This document shows positions 27,898-36,592 of a stretch of 64,000 bases of DNA, piece after piece. Position 1 is the stretch's first letter. The number at the start of each line of letters is the position of its first letter. The notes under the pieces are model-generated. The model was not told the DNA's origin and made no database searches. It saw only the letters and a program-made list of their open reading frames with translations. The DNA lies in the NCBI RefSeq assembly GCF_000188155.2, contig NZ_KE124774.1, forward strand, positions 408,736-472,735, in the 5' to 3' direction. Source of the stretch: Methylocystis sp. ATCC 49242 (GTDB lineage Bacteria; Pseudomonadota; Alphaproteobacteria; Rhizobiales; Beijerinckiaceae). Position numbers and translations under genes: made by a program.

Positions 27898-30800
27898 ATG
27901 GCGACTATCCATGGCGAAACGGACACTGGCGGCGCGCTTTTCGAAAGAATCCTTTTTGGGCTCGGGCTCGCCGTCGTCGCTGCGCTAGAGGCTTCGGGCG
28001 GCTATGATCACGCCCTCGTCGCGGGCTTCTTCGCCGGCGCCGCGGTCTATCTGCTGCGGCCCTCCGGCGAGGCTGCGCGGCAGGCGATCGATTTCGTCGT
28101 CGATTTCCTGGTCATCGCGTCCTTCTCCGTGATGTGCGACCGGGCCGGCGTGTTGTGGCGGGCGCCGGACACGCTGGAGCAATTGTTCCGTTTCTCGCCG
28201 GTGGGCGCGGGCGTCGCGACGATCATATACATTTCTGGCGTCGTCACGCTTCGCGCGCGGTCGCGGCTGGCGGTCCGCGCGGCGCTGTTCGCGCTCCCGC
28301 TGCTTTTCAGCCTGCTGATCGCGTTGGGCTCCCCGCCCGTGACGCAAATCGGCGGCATGTTTCTGCCGGGGATCGACGCGCCGGAAATACTGAAAAAGAT
28401 CATCGGCCGCACCTTCGTCCTGTTTCTGCTCAACGAGGCGGTCGTCGTCGGCGTGCCGCTGGCGCTCGGGCGCTTCCTGCCGCGGCAGTGGCGACCGCAT
28501 GGCATCCTCTTCGCGGCGGCCTTTCTGGCGTCGCTCACGCCATTCGTCGCGACGGCGGTTTCCGCCTTCCTCACGCCTTATCTGCCGGCGCCCTTCGCGG
28601 CGTTCGCCGCGACCGTGATGGAGGCGCTGGCGCAGGGGGGGCTGTGGGGCGAGACCTATCTCGTGACGCAGGCGCTCGCCGGCCTGTTGCGCGCAACCCC
28701 GTCGCTTTCCGTCGTCGTCTACCACGACTGGAAGGTCGGCGCGGAGAAGGGCGCGGTCTACGGCTTCGTTTACATGGCGCTGCTGCTGGCGGTCGGGCTC
28801 GTCGTCTCGTTTCCGCCGGCCGTCTCGCTCATCAAATTGTCGGGTCCCCTCGGCGCGGCGCTGATCGGCGCGGCGACCTATCCGCTGGTCCGCACCATCG
28901 TCGAGAGCACGGATTCGACATTACCCTTCGTCGGGCGACTGGAGGAGGCCTATCTCCGGCCGTCGAATTTCGCGCGCGGTCTGGTGGCGGGCGCGGGCGT
29001 CGGCGTAGCGCTCATGATCGATCTGCCGGCCATGAGCGGATGGGACCGGTTCCTGTTCGGCGTCGTTGTCGGCGCGCTGGCCTACGCCGGCGTCGACGCG
29101 GCCTTCGATCTGCGGGCGCTGACACAGCGTCGTCGCCAGCACTTCCGCAGCTGGCGCGTCTACTCGCTCGGCGCGATGCTCGGCGGCGTCGTCGCGGGCA
29201 GCGTCGCCTGGTATCTGGACACGGGCCAGATCCAGACGATCGTCGGCAAATTCTTCGCCTATGTTTCGATCGATTACGCCGCGGACGGGCGGCCGGTCTA
29301 CGCCTACATCGTGCGCCCGCTGTTCTCGAAATGGGGCGCGACGGATCTTGGCCTCGTCGATGGCGGGGTGCGGCTGCTCTATGACGAGTCGCTTTCGGGC
29401 GTCATCCAGTGGGTGTTCGCGGCGCCGCTCTTCTCGATCAATTTCTTCTTCCTCAGCGCCCTCGTGCAGCGCAGCCTCTCGCCGTTGCGCCAGCTCGCGA
29501 GCTGGGAAGGGCTTGAGATGCTCGTCGATAACGCGGTGCGCGTGCTGCGCTGGGGCCTGTGGATGGCGCCGGTGATCTACTCGTTCCTCAAGGCGTCGCC
29601 GGAGCCGGCCTGGTACAATCAGGATGGGCTGATCCGCACCGGCGTTGCGACCTGGATGAGCTACATCCTTCCGGACAATGAATTCCGCGCGTGGAGCCTC
29701 GACATCTTCACCGCGCTGCTCGCCTATGACGTGCTGCGCGTGCTGATCTGGTTCGACCACATGGGCCTGCGCGTTGCGACGCTGGTGAACTTCTCCTTCG
29801 TCGGCGGCGATCTCCTCGATGAGCGGGCGGCGCGCTTCGTCGGCAAGGAACAGGTGAGCCGCGCCATTCCCGAGGGCATCCGCCGTTTCGGCACATGGGC
29901 GCCTTTGCTCCTGCCCTTCTATATTCCGCAGGGGAGCAACTGGGACAAGGCGTGGACGGGCGCCGAGCAGATGGCGCAGACGCGGCCGCCATCCTACACC
30001 TATCTCGTCGGCGGCTATCTCCTTTACGCGGGGCTCGTGGCGCTGGGCCTCGTGCTTTTCCTGCTCGGCCGTCTCGCCCAGGCGCAAAAGCTCCCGCTCG
30101 AAGGCGTTACCGGCGCGGGCGGCGTGCCAGGCTCGAAACCTCTGAAGCTCACCAATGGCCTGATGACCAGCGAATGGTTCCAGGACAGTCAGGGCGCCAT
30201 CCGCATCGAGGGCGTCGCGCGCGGCGGCCCGCCGATCGATCTCACGCGCCGCCCCGACGATCACGCCCATCCGCGCGGACGTTTCCTTTTCCTTCGCGAG
30301 GAAAGCGGCGAGTTGTGGTCGATTGGCGAGGCGCCGACGCGCTGCGCCGCTCACCGCGCGACTCTGACGGACGCCGGCGAAAACTGCCTGTTCTTCATGG
30401 CCGAGCGGAATGGCTTCGCCGTCGAGGCGCGCGTTTCTCTCGCGCCGGATGAGGCGGTGGAGATCACGCATCTGCGCATCGTCAATCTCCAGCAGCGCGG
30501 GCGCAGGTTGACGCTCGCGAGCCTGCGCGAATGGGTGCTGAACGAAACCAGCGTCGAAATGCGCGACGCAGCCTATAACGCCATCCACGTCGGCACATGG
30601 TACGTGCGTTCGCTCAATGCGATCTTCGCGCAAAACCGCCTGCTCAAGGGCGGCGCGCGGCGCCATGCGGACAGGCGTCTGTCGCCGGAAATCGGCTTCC
30701 ACGCCATCGGCGCCGGGGCTGACACGAAAATAACGATCGTCGGCTATGAGGATGTGAAGTCGCGCTTCTACGGCATGGGGCCGGTGAATTCGCCCGACAG

Positions 30801-33369
30801 CCTGAAAGGTCTCGGCGAGCCGCGCGATCCTGACGACGAAGGGCTGCTCTACGGTTTCGAACCCTGCGCGAGCCTGCGCGTCGACATCGACATCGGCCCG
30901 GCCGGCGAAGCGGAGCTCATCATCGTCGACGGCTGGGCGCGCGACATGGGGCGCGCCACCGCCTCCGTCGCGCGTCATCTCGGCATGGCGCCGGTCGCGC
31001 CGGAAATTCTTGACAGGGCGCTGTCGCGCCAGCGTTCGCTGATCATGCCGCCGGCGCCGAAAGAGCATCGTTACAAATTCTCGCAGGACGGCCGCAGCGT
31101 CACGCTCGCGCCCGGCACGCCTCGGCCCTTCGCGCATGTCATCGCCAATGCGCTGGGGCAGGGGGCGGTGCTCACCAACGACGGCGACATCTTCTCCTTC
31201 AACGCCAATTCGCGGCTGAACAGCTTCACGCCGTTCCGCATGGGCGAGGGACGCATGGCCCCGACCGGGCAGATGATCTACGTCTATGATCTGGCCCGCA
31301 CCGACGCCCATGCGCCGACTTTCGTGCCGCTGCGCCGGAGCGACGCGGAACATGAAGTGACCTTCTCGCCAGGCGCCGCCGTCTATCGCGCCGAGCGCGA
31401 TCGCCTCGAACTCGAGATGACGGTCTTCGTCAGCCCGACGCGGCCGATCGAGTTCAAGATTCTCAAGATACGCAACAAATGCGATCACGAACGTCTGCTT
31501 CAGATCGTGCCGGCCATGGAGATCGTGCTCGCCGAAACGCCGAACGAAAGCCTCGGCGCGGTGCAATCGGTCATCGACGATGATCTGCACTCGATCTACT
31601 TCCTCAACCCGCGCAATAATTTCGTGAAAGGCTGGGCTTTCGTGACGACGTCTATCCCGGCGGAATTCGCCGAGACGTCGCGCCGCCGCTTCCTCGGCCA
31701 CGAGAGCCGCGATCCCTGCCTGCCTTACATGGTCGAGCACGGCCACCCCGACGCCGGCGCGCCGGAGCATGAGCGCAAGGTCGCCGCCTTCTGCGGATCG
31801 ATCGACGTGCCTCCCGGCGGAGAGGCGATCGTCATCGTGGCGCTCGGCCAGACCACGACGATGGAGGAGGCGCAGAAGCTCGCGGCCTTCGCGCGCGATC
31901 CGGCCAATGCGCGCATGGAATTCGAGGCGAGCGCGCGCGCATGGGACGAACAGCTCTCGGTGCTGCGCATCAAGACCAACCGTCCGGACGTCGACCGCCT
32001 CGTCAACGACTGGCTTCCCTATCAATTGCTCGCCGCGCGCCTTTGGGGCCGCACGGGTCCGTCCCAGCGCTCCGGGGCCATTGGCTATCGCGACCAGTTG
32101 CAGGACGTTTTGCCGCTCGTGCATCTCGCCCCCGAGCGCGCCCGAGCGCAGATATTGTTGCACGCGCGGCACCAGTATCTCGAAGGCGACGCCTGCAAGT
32201 GGTGGCATCGGGCGCCGAACGGCGGCACGGGCCTCGCCGACCGCACCCATTCGTCGGACCCGCACCTGTGGCTGCCCTATGTCACGATCCGCTACGTCAA
32301 CGGTTCGGGCGACGCGGGAATACTCGACGCCGTCGAGCCATTCCTCGAAGCCAATCCGGTGCCGAAGGGGCAGGAGGGCGAGGCCACCGTGCCGCTGACC
32401 TCACGCGACAAGGACACGCTGCTCGGCCATTGCGCCCGCGCCATCGACTACACGCTCGACCGCTTCGGCGCGCATGGCCTGCCGCTGGTCGGTTCGGGCG
32501 ACTGGGACGACGGCATGCATCTTGTCGGCGTGGAAGGGCGCGGCGAGAGCGTGTGGCTCGGCTTCTTCCTGCACGGCATCCTCATCGACATCGCGCCCTT
32601 CTTCGAGGCGAAGGGCGATGTCGACCGCGCCTCGCGTTATCGCGATGAGGCCGCGAAGCTGCGCCTCGCCCTCGACGCCTGCTGGCGCGGCGACCGCTAT
32701 GTGCGCGACTTCGCGGACGACGGTAGCGAGATCGCGCCGATGAGCGCCATGACCGCGCATTGGCCGGTGCTCTCCCGGGCCGTCGACGCCGGGCGCGGGC
32801 GCGAGGCGATCGAAAAAGCGTTGGCGGCCCTCGGTCGGCCCAATCGCGTGTTGCTCGTCACGCCGCCCTATAACGAGCATTCAAGGCCATACCCCGGGCG
32901 CAGCGCCGAATATCCGCCGGGCGTTCGCGAGAACGGCGGGCAATATTCGCATGGCGTGTCCTGGTTCGTGGACGCGCTGGCGAGGCTCGGGGCGCAGGCG
33001 CAGGCCGAAGGCGATACGAAGGCGGCGGAAGAGCTGTTCCGTCAGGCGTTCGAGACCTGGATCGCGATTTCGCCCATCTCGAAGCTCGCGACCCCCGCAG
33101 AGGCGGACGTTTATGGCATGCCGCCGCATCAGCAGCCGGCCGACGTCTATGAGGGGCCGGGCTACGAAGGCCGCGGAGGCTGGAGCTGGTACACCGGCGC
33201 GGCGGCGCGCATGATCTCCGCCGCCTACGCCATGCTCGGGCTGGAATTCGAGAACGGCGAATTGCGTCCGCGCCCGGACGCTTTCGAGCCGAAAGGCGAC
33301 CTTGAGCTCGAGAGCGTGACCTATCGCGGCAAGACGTATTCGAAGGATGGGAACAGGAAGGAAACATAG
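27898..33369 (+). CDS. Giant membrane protein with C-terminal GH94 (cyclic-glucan synthase-like) domain
   Basis: 1823 residues. The first roughly 730 residues hold about fifteen hydrophobic segments, the last being YLVGGYLLYAGLVALGLVLFLL (about 702-723). The rest is a GH94/glycosyltransferase-36 type module. A beta-sandwich part (LFLREESGELWS ...) leads to an (alpha/alpha)6 barrel with CKWWHRAPNGGTGLADRTHSSD, GSGDWDDG (D1535-D1538, the family acid region), GVRENGGQYSHG and GGWSWYTGAAARM. Cyclic beta-1,2-glucan synthases (about 2800 residues) share this C-terminus but also carry a GT84 domain, which I do not see here. GGAGGG precedes ATG 27898. The product could be a phosphorylase or glycan-trimming enzyme; the reaction is not established. 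Confidence 0.75.
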   Translation: MATIHGETDTGGALFERILFGLGLAVVAALEASGGYDHALVAGFFAGAAVYLLRPSGEAARQAIDFVVDFLVIASFSVMCDRAGVLWRAPDTLEQLFRFSPVGAGVATIIYISGVVTLRARSRLAVRAALFALPLLFSLLIALGSPPVTQIGGMFLPGIDAPEILKKIIGRTFVLFLLNEAVVVGVPLALGRFLPRQWRPHGILFAAAFLASLTPFVATAVSAFLTPYLPAPFAAFAATVMEALAQGGLWGETYLVTQALAGLLRATPSLSVVVYHDWKVGAEKGAVYGFVYMALLLAVGLVVSFPPAVSLIKLSGPLGAALIGAATYPLVRTIVESTDSTLPFVGRLEEAYLRPSNFARGLVAGAGVGVALMIDLPAMSGWDRFLFGVVVGALAYAGVDAAFDLRALTQRRRQHFRSWRVYSLGAMLGGVVAGSVAWYLDTGQIQTIVGKFFAYVSIDYAADGRPVYAYIVRPLFSKWGATDLGLVDGGVRLLYDESLSGVIQWVFAAPLFSINFFFLSALVQRSLSPLRQLASWEGLEMLVDNAVRVLRWGLWMAPVIYSFLKASPEPAWYNQDGLIRTGVATWMSYILPDNEFRAWSLDIFTALLAYDVLRVLIWFDHMGLRVATLVNFSFVGGDLLDERAARFVGKEQVSRAIPEGIRRFGTWAPLLLPFYIPQGSNWDKAWTGAEQMAQTRPPSYTYLVGGYLLYAGLVALGLVLFLLGRLAQAQKLPLEGVTGAGGVPGSKPLKLTNGLMTSEWFQDSQGAIRIEGVARGGPPIDLTRRPDDHAHPRGRFLFLREESGELWSIGEAPTRCAAHRATLTDAGENCLFFMAERNGFAVEARVSLAPDEAVEITHLRIVNLQQRGRRLTLASLREWVLNETSVEMRDAAYNAIHVGTWYVRSLNAIFAQNRLLKGGARRHADRRLSPEIGFHAIGAGADTKITIVGYEDVKSRFYGMGPVNSPDSLKGLGEPRDPDDEGLLYGFEPCASLRVDIDIGPAGEAELIIVDGWARDMGRATASVARHLGMAPVAPEILDRALSRQRSLIMPPAPKEHRYKFSQDGRSVTLAPGTPRPFAHVIANALGQGAVLTNDGDIFSFNANSRLNSFTPFRMGEGRMAPTGQMIYVYDLARTDAHAPTFVPLRRSDAEHEVTFSPGAAVYRAERDRLELEMTVFVSPTRPIEFKILKIRNKCDHERLLQIVPAMEIVLAETPNESLGAVQSVIDDDLHSIYFLNPRNNFVKGWAFVTTSIPAEFAETSRRRFLGHESRDPCLPYMVEHGHPDAGAPEHERKVAAFCGSIDVPPGGEAIVIVALGQTTTMEEAQKLAAFARDPANARMEFEASARAWDEQLSVLRIKTNRPDVDRLVNDWLPYQLLAARLWGRTGPSQRSGAIGYRDQLQDVLPLVHLAPERARAQILLHARHQYLEGDACKWWHRAPNGGTGLADRTHSSDPHLWLPYVTIRYVNGSGDAGILDAVEPFLEANPVPKGQEGEATVPLTSRDKDTLLGHCARAIDYTLDRFGAHGLPLVGSGDWDDGMHLVGVEGRGESVWLGFFLHGILIDIAPFFEAKGDVDRASRYRDEAAKLRLALDACWRGDRYVRDFADDGSEIAPMSAMTAHWPVLSRAVDAGRGREAIEKALAALGRPNRVLLVTPPYNEHSRPYPGRSAEYPPGVRENGGQYSHGVSWFVDALARLGAQAQAEGDTKAAEELFRQAFETWIAISPISKLATPAEADVYGMPPHQQPADVYEGPGYEGRGGWSWYTGAAARMISAAYAMLGLEFENGELRPRPDAFEPKGDLELESVTYRGKTYSKDGNRKET

Positions 33370-33399
33370 AAAGAACATTTTAAATGCTCGTCTACAAAC

Positions 33400-33424
33400 A
33401 TTGCCAAAGCGTTAACTTGGCAAT
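33400..33424. promoter_or_regulatory. Perfect inverted repeat upstream of barrel gene
   Basis: ATTGCCAA and TTGGCAAT form a perfect 8-bp inverted repeat with a 9-nt spacer, centred 66 bp before the next start. There is no T tract. An operator for the downstream gene is as likely as a weak terminator for the gene upstream. Confidence 0.4.
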
Positions 33425-33477
33425 AGACTCGGCGTCTTACACTGCCTGTGTTATCAAGCGTGTAGCGGCGTCGCGTC

Positions 33478-34326
33478 ATGCGTGCATTTTTTGTTCTTTG
33501 TTCTCTTGCCTGCGCCGTCTTCGCCGCCGCTCCGGCCCGGGCCGGGGCGTGGCTTTATCCCGCAGGCAATGGCCAGGTCATCGTCACGACGACTTTCGCC
33601 GACGCGCGCAAGGCCTATGACGCCCGGGGACGGCTGATCGCGACGCCCTCCTATCGCAAGTTCGAGGCGCGCGTTTATGTCGAACACGGAATAACCGACT
33701 GGCTGAACTTCGTCGGCGAGGGCGGCTACATGGATTTCAGCGGCGCCGCGTCGCCGACGAACCATCTCAACCAGTTGATCGCCGAGGCCAAGGCCCGCTT
33801 GCCGCTGACGCTGAAGCCGCCGCCCGGTCCGCAATACGAGGGGCTGGGGCTGGGCTCGGCCGGCGCGCGACTGCGCCTCTTCACCTACGGCGACTATGTC
33901 TTCGCGCTGGAGGCCAGCCTGCGCGCGGCATCGCCGGAAGCGCGGCGGTTCCTCGACATGCGCGATCCGGTGCAGATCGACGCCCGGTTCCTGATGGGGC
34001 GGCCGATCACCGTCTTTGGCCTCAAAGGCTTCATCGACACTCAGATCGGCTATCGCTCGCGCGGGCAGAACGGCGACGAGTTGCGCGCCGACTTCACCGC
34101 CGGTCTGCGCCCGTGGGATAAACTGCTCGTGATGGCTCAGAGCTTCTCGGCCTTTGCGCCGCGCGGCGGCGTCGCCACATTCGTCGCCGCGCAGAAGCTC
34201 CAGCTCAGCGCGGTCTATGACGTGACGCCGTCATTGTCCGTGCAGCTCGGCGGCGTTACGGCGCTCAGCGGGGCAAACTCCCCCGCCGAGCGCGGCGTCA
34301 TCAGCGCCCTGTGGTGGCGTTATTGA
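33478..34326 (+). CDS. Secreted beta-strand-rich protein, possible outer-membrane barrel
   Basis: 282 residues. A signal peptide ([23 protein letters not shown]) precedes a mature chain of alternating polar and hydrophobic strands ([60 protein letters not shown]). It ends with an aromatic C-terminus, WWRY, as in outer-membrane barrels. I do not recognise a named family. It follows the giant GH94-like gene by 108 bp, so a link to glycan export or surface glycan is conceivable but unproven. Its stop overlaps the convergent rlpA-like gene by 7 bp. Confidence 0.6.
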   Translation: MRAFFVLCSLACAVFAAAPARAGAWLYPAGNGQVIVTTTFADARKAYDARGRLIATPSYRKFEARVYVEHGITDWLNFVGEGGYMDFSGAASPTNHLNQLIAEAKARLPLTLKPPPGPQYEGLGLGSAGARLRLFTYGDYVFALEASLRAASPEARRFLDMRDPVQIDARFLMGRPITVFGLKGFIDTQIGYRSRGQNGDELRADFTAGLRPWDKLLVMAQSFSAFAPRGGVATFVAAQKLQLSAVYDVTPSLSVQLGGVTALSGANSPAERGVISALWWRY

Positions 34327-34673
34327 CCGGAGACGGGCTCTACCCTGACCATCGCCACGCCGGCCGAGCGGAAGCCCAGGCTGTCCGCCGCATGGGCGGA
34401 GACGTCGATCACGCGGCCGCCGGTGAAGGGCCCGCGATCATTGACAGTGACGATGACCGAACGATTGTTCCGCAGATTGGTCACGCGCACATGAGAGCCG
34501 AATGGCAGGGTGCGATGGGCGGCCGTGAAGGCGCCGACATGGCCGCCGCTCGCGGTTCGTCCGCCAAGATTATAGTAGGACGCCTTGCCAACCCAGGCGG
34601 CGTCGGCGCTGACAGTGAGCGCCAGCAGCGCGACAGATCCAATCACCAATTTCTTCAACAGCACATTCTCCAT
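34320..34673 (-). CDS. RlpA-like double-psi beta-barrel protein
   Basis: 117 residues: a signal peptide ([21 protein letters not shown]) and a single DPBB domain ([17 protein letters not shown] ... [37 protein letters not shown]). RlpA proteins bind or cleave peptidoglycan lacking stem peptides. There is no SPOR domain and no lipobox cysteine, so this is a short soluble variant. Start ATG 34673 is uncertain by a few codons. Confidence 0.85.
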   Translation of the reverse strand: MENVLLKKLVIGSVALLALTVSADAAWVGKASYYNLGGRTASGGHVGAFTAAHRTLPFGSHVRVTNLRNNRSVIVTVNDRGPFTGGRVIDVSAHAADSLGFRSAGVAMVRVEPVSGQ

Positions 34674-35113
34674 GCAGGATGGCGGCTCTGCGCCGACTGT
34701 ATGCGTCACGGAGCGACGCGAGCCCTTGAAGTAGCCGGACGCCCGGGCGAAATAAAGGCAGTCACAAAACCGTATTATTTGCGATAATTTGTGCCCAGGG
34801 GCGGATTTTTCCGAAAACTATAGTTTTACGATTTCCCAATTATATCGCCAGCTTGTTTGACAACACGATGCGGATGTTCGCCAGCTGAAACCTGTTTTTC
34901 GTCCATGTGGTAAAAATACTACAGCCACTGAAATTCTGGTCCCCTTTGCCGCTCTCGACACTGACACAGCAAAAACCGGCCAGCGATGAGCGGCCGCATG
35001 GCCCGGGTTGATTTGGTCCGGCAGGAGCTCAAGTAAAACGATTGGCGATGCGGCGGCAGGGAAGCGCCCGCATTTGTTCCGCGGGCCGTCGCCCTCGTTG
35101 GGAGGACGCGATC
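34674..35113. other. Divergent intergenic region, partly AT-rich
   Basis: No gene is recognisable between rlpA-like and the Gly/Trp-rich gene. An AT-rich stretch at 34765-34925 includes a 9-bp direct repeat, TCGCCAGCT, at about 34845 and 34879. Promoters for both divergent genes presumably lie here. GGGAGGA at 35100-35106 is the ribosome binding site of the right-hand gene. Confidence 0.4.
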
Positions 35114-35653
35114 ATGGTCAGGAAAAATATCACGGCGGGCGTCGCGGCCGCGGCCCTCGGGGCCGCGCTCTTGGCGCAGACCGGCGCAGCAGAGGCGCAA
35201 CATCGCGGCTTTGGGGGCGGCGGCTTCGGCGGATTTCACGGGAGACCGGCCGGCGTCGGCTTCGGCGGGGGCGGCTTTCATGGCGGCTGGGGAGGCGGGA
35301 TCCGTCCCGGATGGGGCGGGGGCATCCGTCCTGGATGGGGCGGCGGGATTCGCCCCGGCTGGGGTGGCGGCTGGGGCGGCGGCCATCATTGGGGCGGCGG
35401 CTGGGGCGGCGTTCGACCGGTCGGCTGGGGATGGCGGCACAGGCCCTATTGGGGCGGCTGGAGATACCGCCGCCATTGGGGCGGCGCCTGGCCGTGGTAC
35501 GCCGGCGCGGGCCTGATCGGCGCCGGCTGGGGCTACAGCTATCCCACTTATGGCGGCTGTTATCGCCTTCGCACCGTCTGGACCGGCTATGGCTGGGCGC
35601 AGCAGTGGGTAAACGTCTGCGGCGGCTGGGGATATGGCGGTTGGGGCTGGTAG
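35114..35653 (+). CDS. Secreted Gly/Trp-rich repeat protein
   Basis: 179 residues: a signal peptide (MVRKNITAGVAAAALGAALLAQTGAAEA), then low-complexity Gly/Trp/His sequence. Three tandem 24-bp units at 35291-35362 encode GGGIRPGW. The C-terminal part (YAGAGLIGAGWGYSYPTYGGCYRLRTVWTGYGWAQQWVNVC) resembles the conserved end of many small secreted rhizobial proteins of unknown role and has two cysteines. It probably sits on the cell surface or in the periplasm. A strong terminator follows. Confidence 0.65.
   Translation: MVRKNITAGVAAAALGAALLAQTGAAEAQHRGFGGGGFGGFHGRPAGVGFGGGGFHGGWGGGIRPGWGGGIRPGWGGGIRPGWGGGWGGGHHWGGGWGGVRPVGWGWRHRPYWGGWRYRRHWGGAWPWYAGAGLIGAGWGYSYPTYGGCYRLRTVWTGYGWAQQWVNVCGGWGYGGWGW
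35291..35362 (+). repeat. Three tandem 24-bp coding repeats
   Basis: Units 35291-35314, 35315-35338 and 35339-35362 each encode GGGIRPGW and differ only at synonymous positions, suggesting the repeat number is under protein-level selection. Confidence 0.8.
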
Positions 35654-35677
35654 GCGCTCAGGCGGAAGGGATTCATG

Positions 35678-35712
35678 GGCTCTCCCGGAAACGGGAGAGC
35701 CCAATGTTTTTC
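35678..35712 (+). terminator. Rho-independent terminator
   Basis: Perfect 11-bp stem GGGCTCTCCCG/CGGGAGAGCCC around a 3-nt loop, followed by AATGTTTTTC. It ends the Gly/Trp-rich gene. Read from the other strand it lies directly after the convergent stress-like gene, so it may act both ways. Confidence 0.85.
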
Positions 35713-36289
35713 AGGCGGCGGCGGCCGAATGAGCATGCACGTCACGGCCGCCGTTACGTTCCATGATGCCGATGGCGGCGCGTTCCTTGTCCTTGTCCCA
35801 TGCGCGCGCCCACAACAGCAGGCCGCCGTGCTGCATCTGCTCCTCGAGCCACTGGGCTTCGCGATATCCGACCCATTTGGCTATCGCCGCGCCGATGAGA
35901 CCCGTTCCGCCTCCGGCTATCGCCGCGCCTGCGACCGCCGCCGGCAGGGCGCCGCCCGCCGCAAGCACGGCTCCGGCCCCCAGGATCGCTCCGATGTAGA
36001 ACAGACCGCCGATAACGCCGGCCTTGGCCTCGTTCCTGGCCTCCGGGTCGATATATTCGCTGCGTGGCGCGACGACGCTGTCTTGGAGCTCCTTTGCCGG
36101 AATGTGATCGGCGCCGAGCTTCTCGCGCACTGTCTGCTCGTCCGCCAAAAGGCTGATGGTCGAATAATCGAAGCCATTGGTCATAAGATCGTCGATCGCC
36201 GATATGAGCGCGTCCGAGGTGTCGAATACGCCTACGACCTCGCGCACCTCCCCACGTTCCTCAGGGGTTGAAACCTGTTTTTCTTCCAT
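35711..36289 (-). CDS. Glycine-zipper protein, possible general stress protein
   Basis: 192 residues. The N-terminal domain (VREVVGVFDTSDALISAIDDLMTNGFDYSTISLLA) is like the ferredoxin-like fold of general-stress YflT/DUF1269-type proteins. A central glycine/alanine-rich hydrophobic stretch (GVIGGLFYIGAILGAGAVLAAGGALPAAVAGAAIAGGGTGLIGAAIA, about 90-136) is a glycine zipper, and a short polar C-terminus ends AHSAAAA. GGAGG precedes the ATG at 36289. Probably membrane-associated; function unknown. Confidence 0.6.
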   Translation of the reverse strand: MEEKQVSTPEERGEVREVVGVFDTSDALISAIDDLMTNGFDYSTISLLADEQTVREKLGADHIPAKELQDSVVAPRSEYIDPEARNEAKAGVIGGLFYIGAILGAGAVLAAGGALPAAVAGAAIAGGGTGLIGAAIAKWVGYREAQWLEEQMQHGGLLLWARAWDKDKERAAIGIMERNGGRDVHAHSAAAA

Positions 36290-36592
36290 GGGCGTACCTC
36301 CGCGAGCGCATTGCGCCGGGGGCGATCCGAGCTGTCGCGCTCTACGTTTGTTAAAGGGAGCGGATGCGCTGGTGTTTCAAGATGGCGGAATCGGAAAAAT
36401 CCAAGCAGGAGCTGGACTTCGGCGCGTAGCCGACGGCGCATTGCCGAACGTCGCATTCATAGAAGCTCTTTCTGCGCGCGCGCACCTTGCGTGGACGGCT
36501 TGGCGTTCTCATCTGATGAGGCTGCGAAGCCGGGGCGTGGTCGGCGAGGCGGCGAACATGCGCGCCTCGAAACGCATGTACGAAGGGCGCTC
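36290..36592. other. Divergent intergenic region
   Basis: The stretch separates the glycine-zipper gene from the BCS1-like gene. The BCS1 frame stays open upstream to 36311, but the extra residues look non-conserved. I see no RNA, repeat or clear promoter beyond the ribosome binding sites at each end. Confidence 0.4.

Noticed and set aside
28921-32265. A 1114-codon open frame on the minus strand opposite the GH94-like gene
   Set aside because: It mirrors the real gene's codon structure in GC-rich DNA; its translation is Arg/His/Asp-rich low-complexity sequence without domains.
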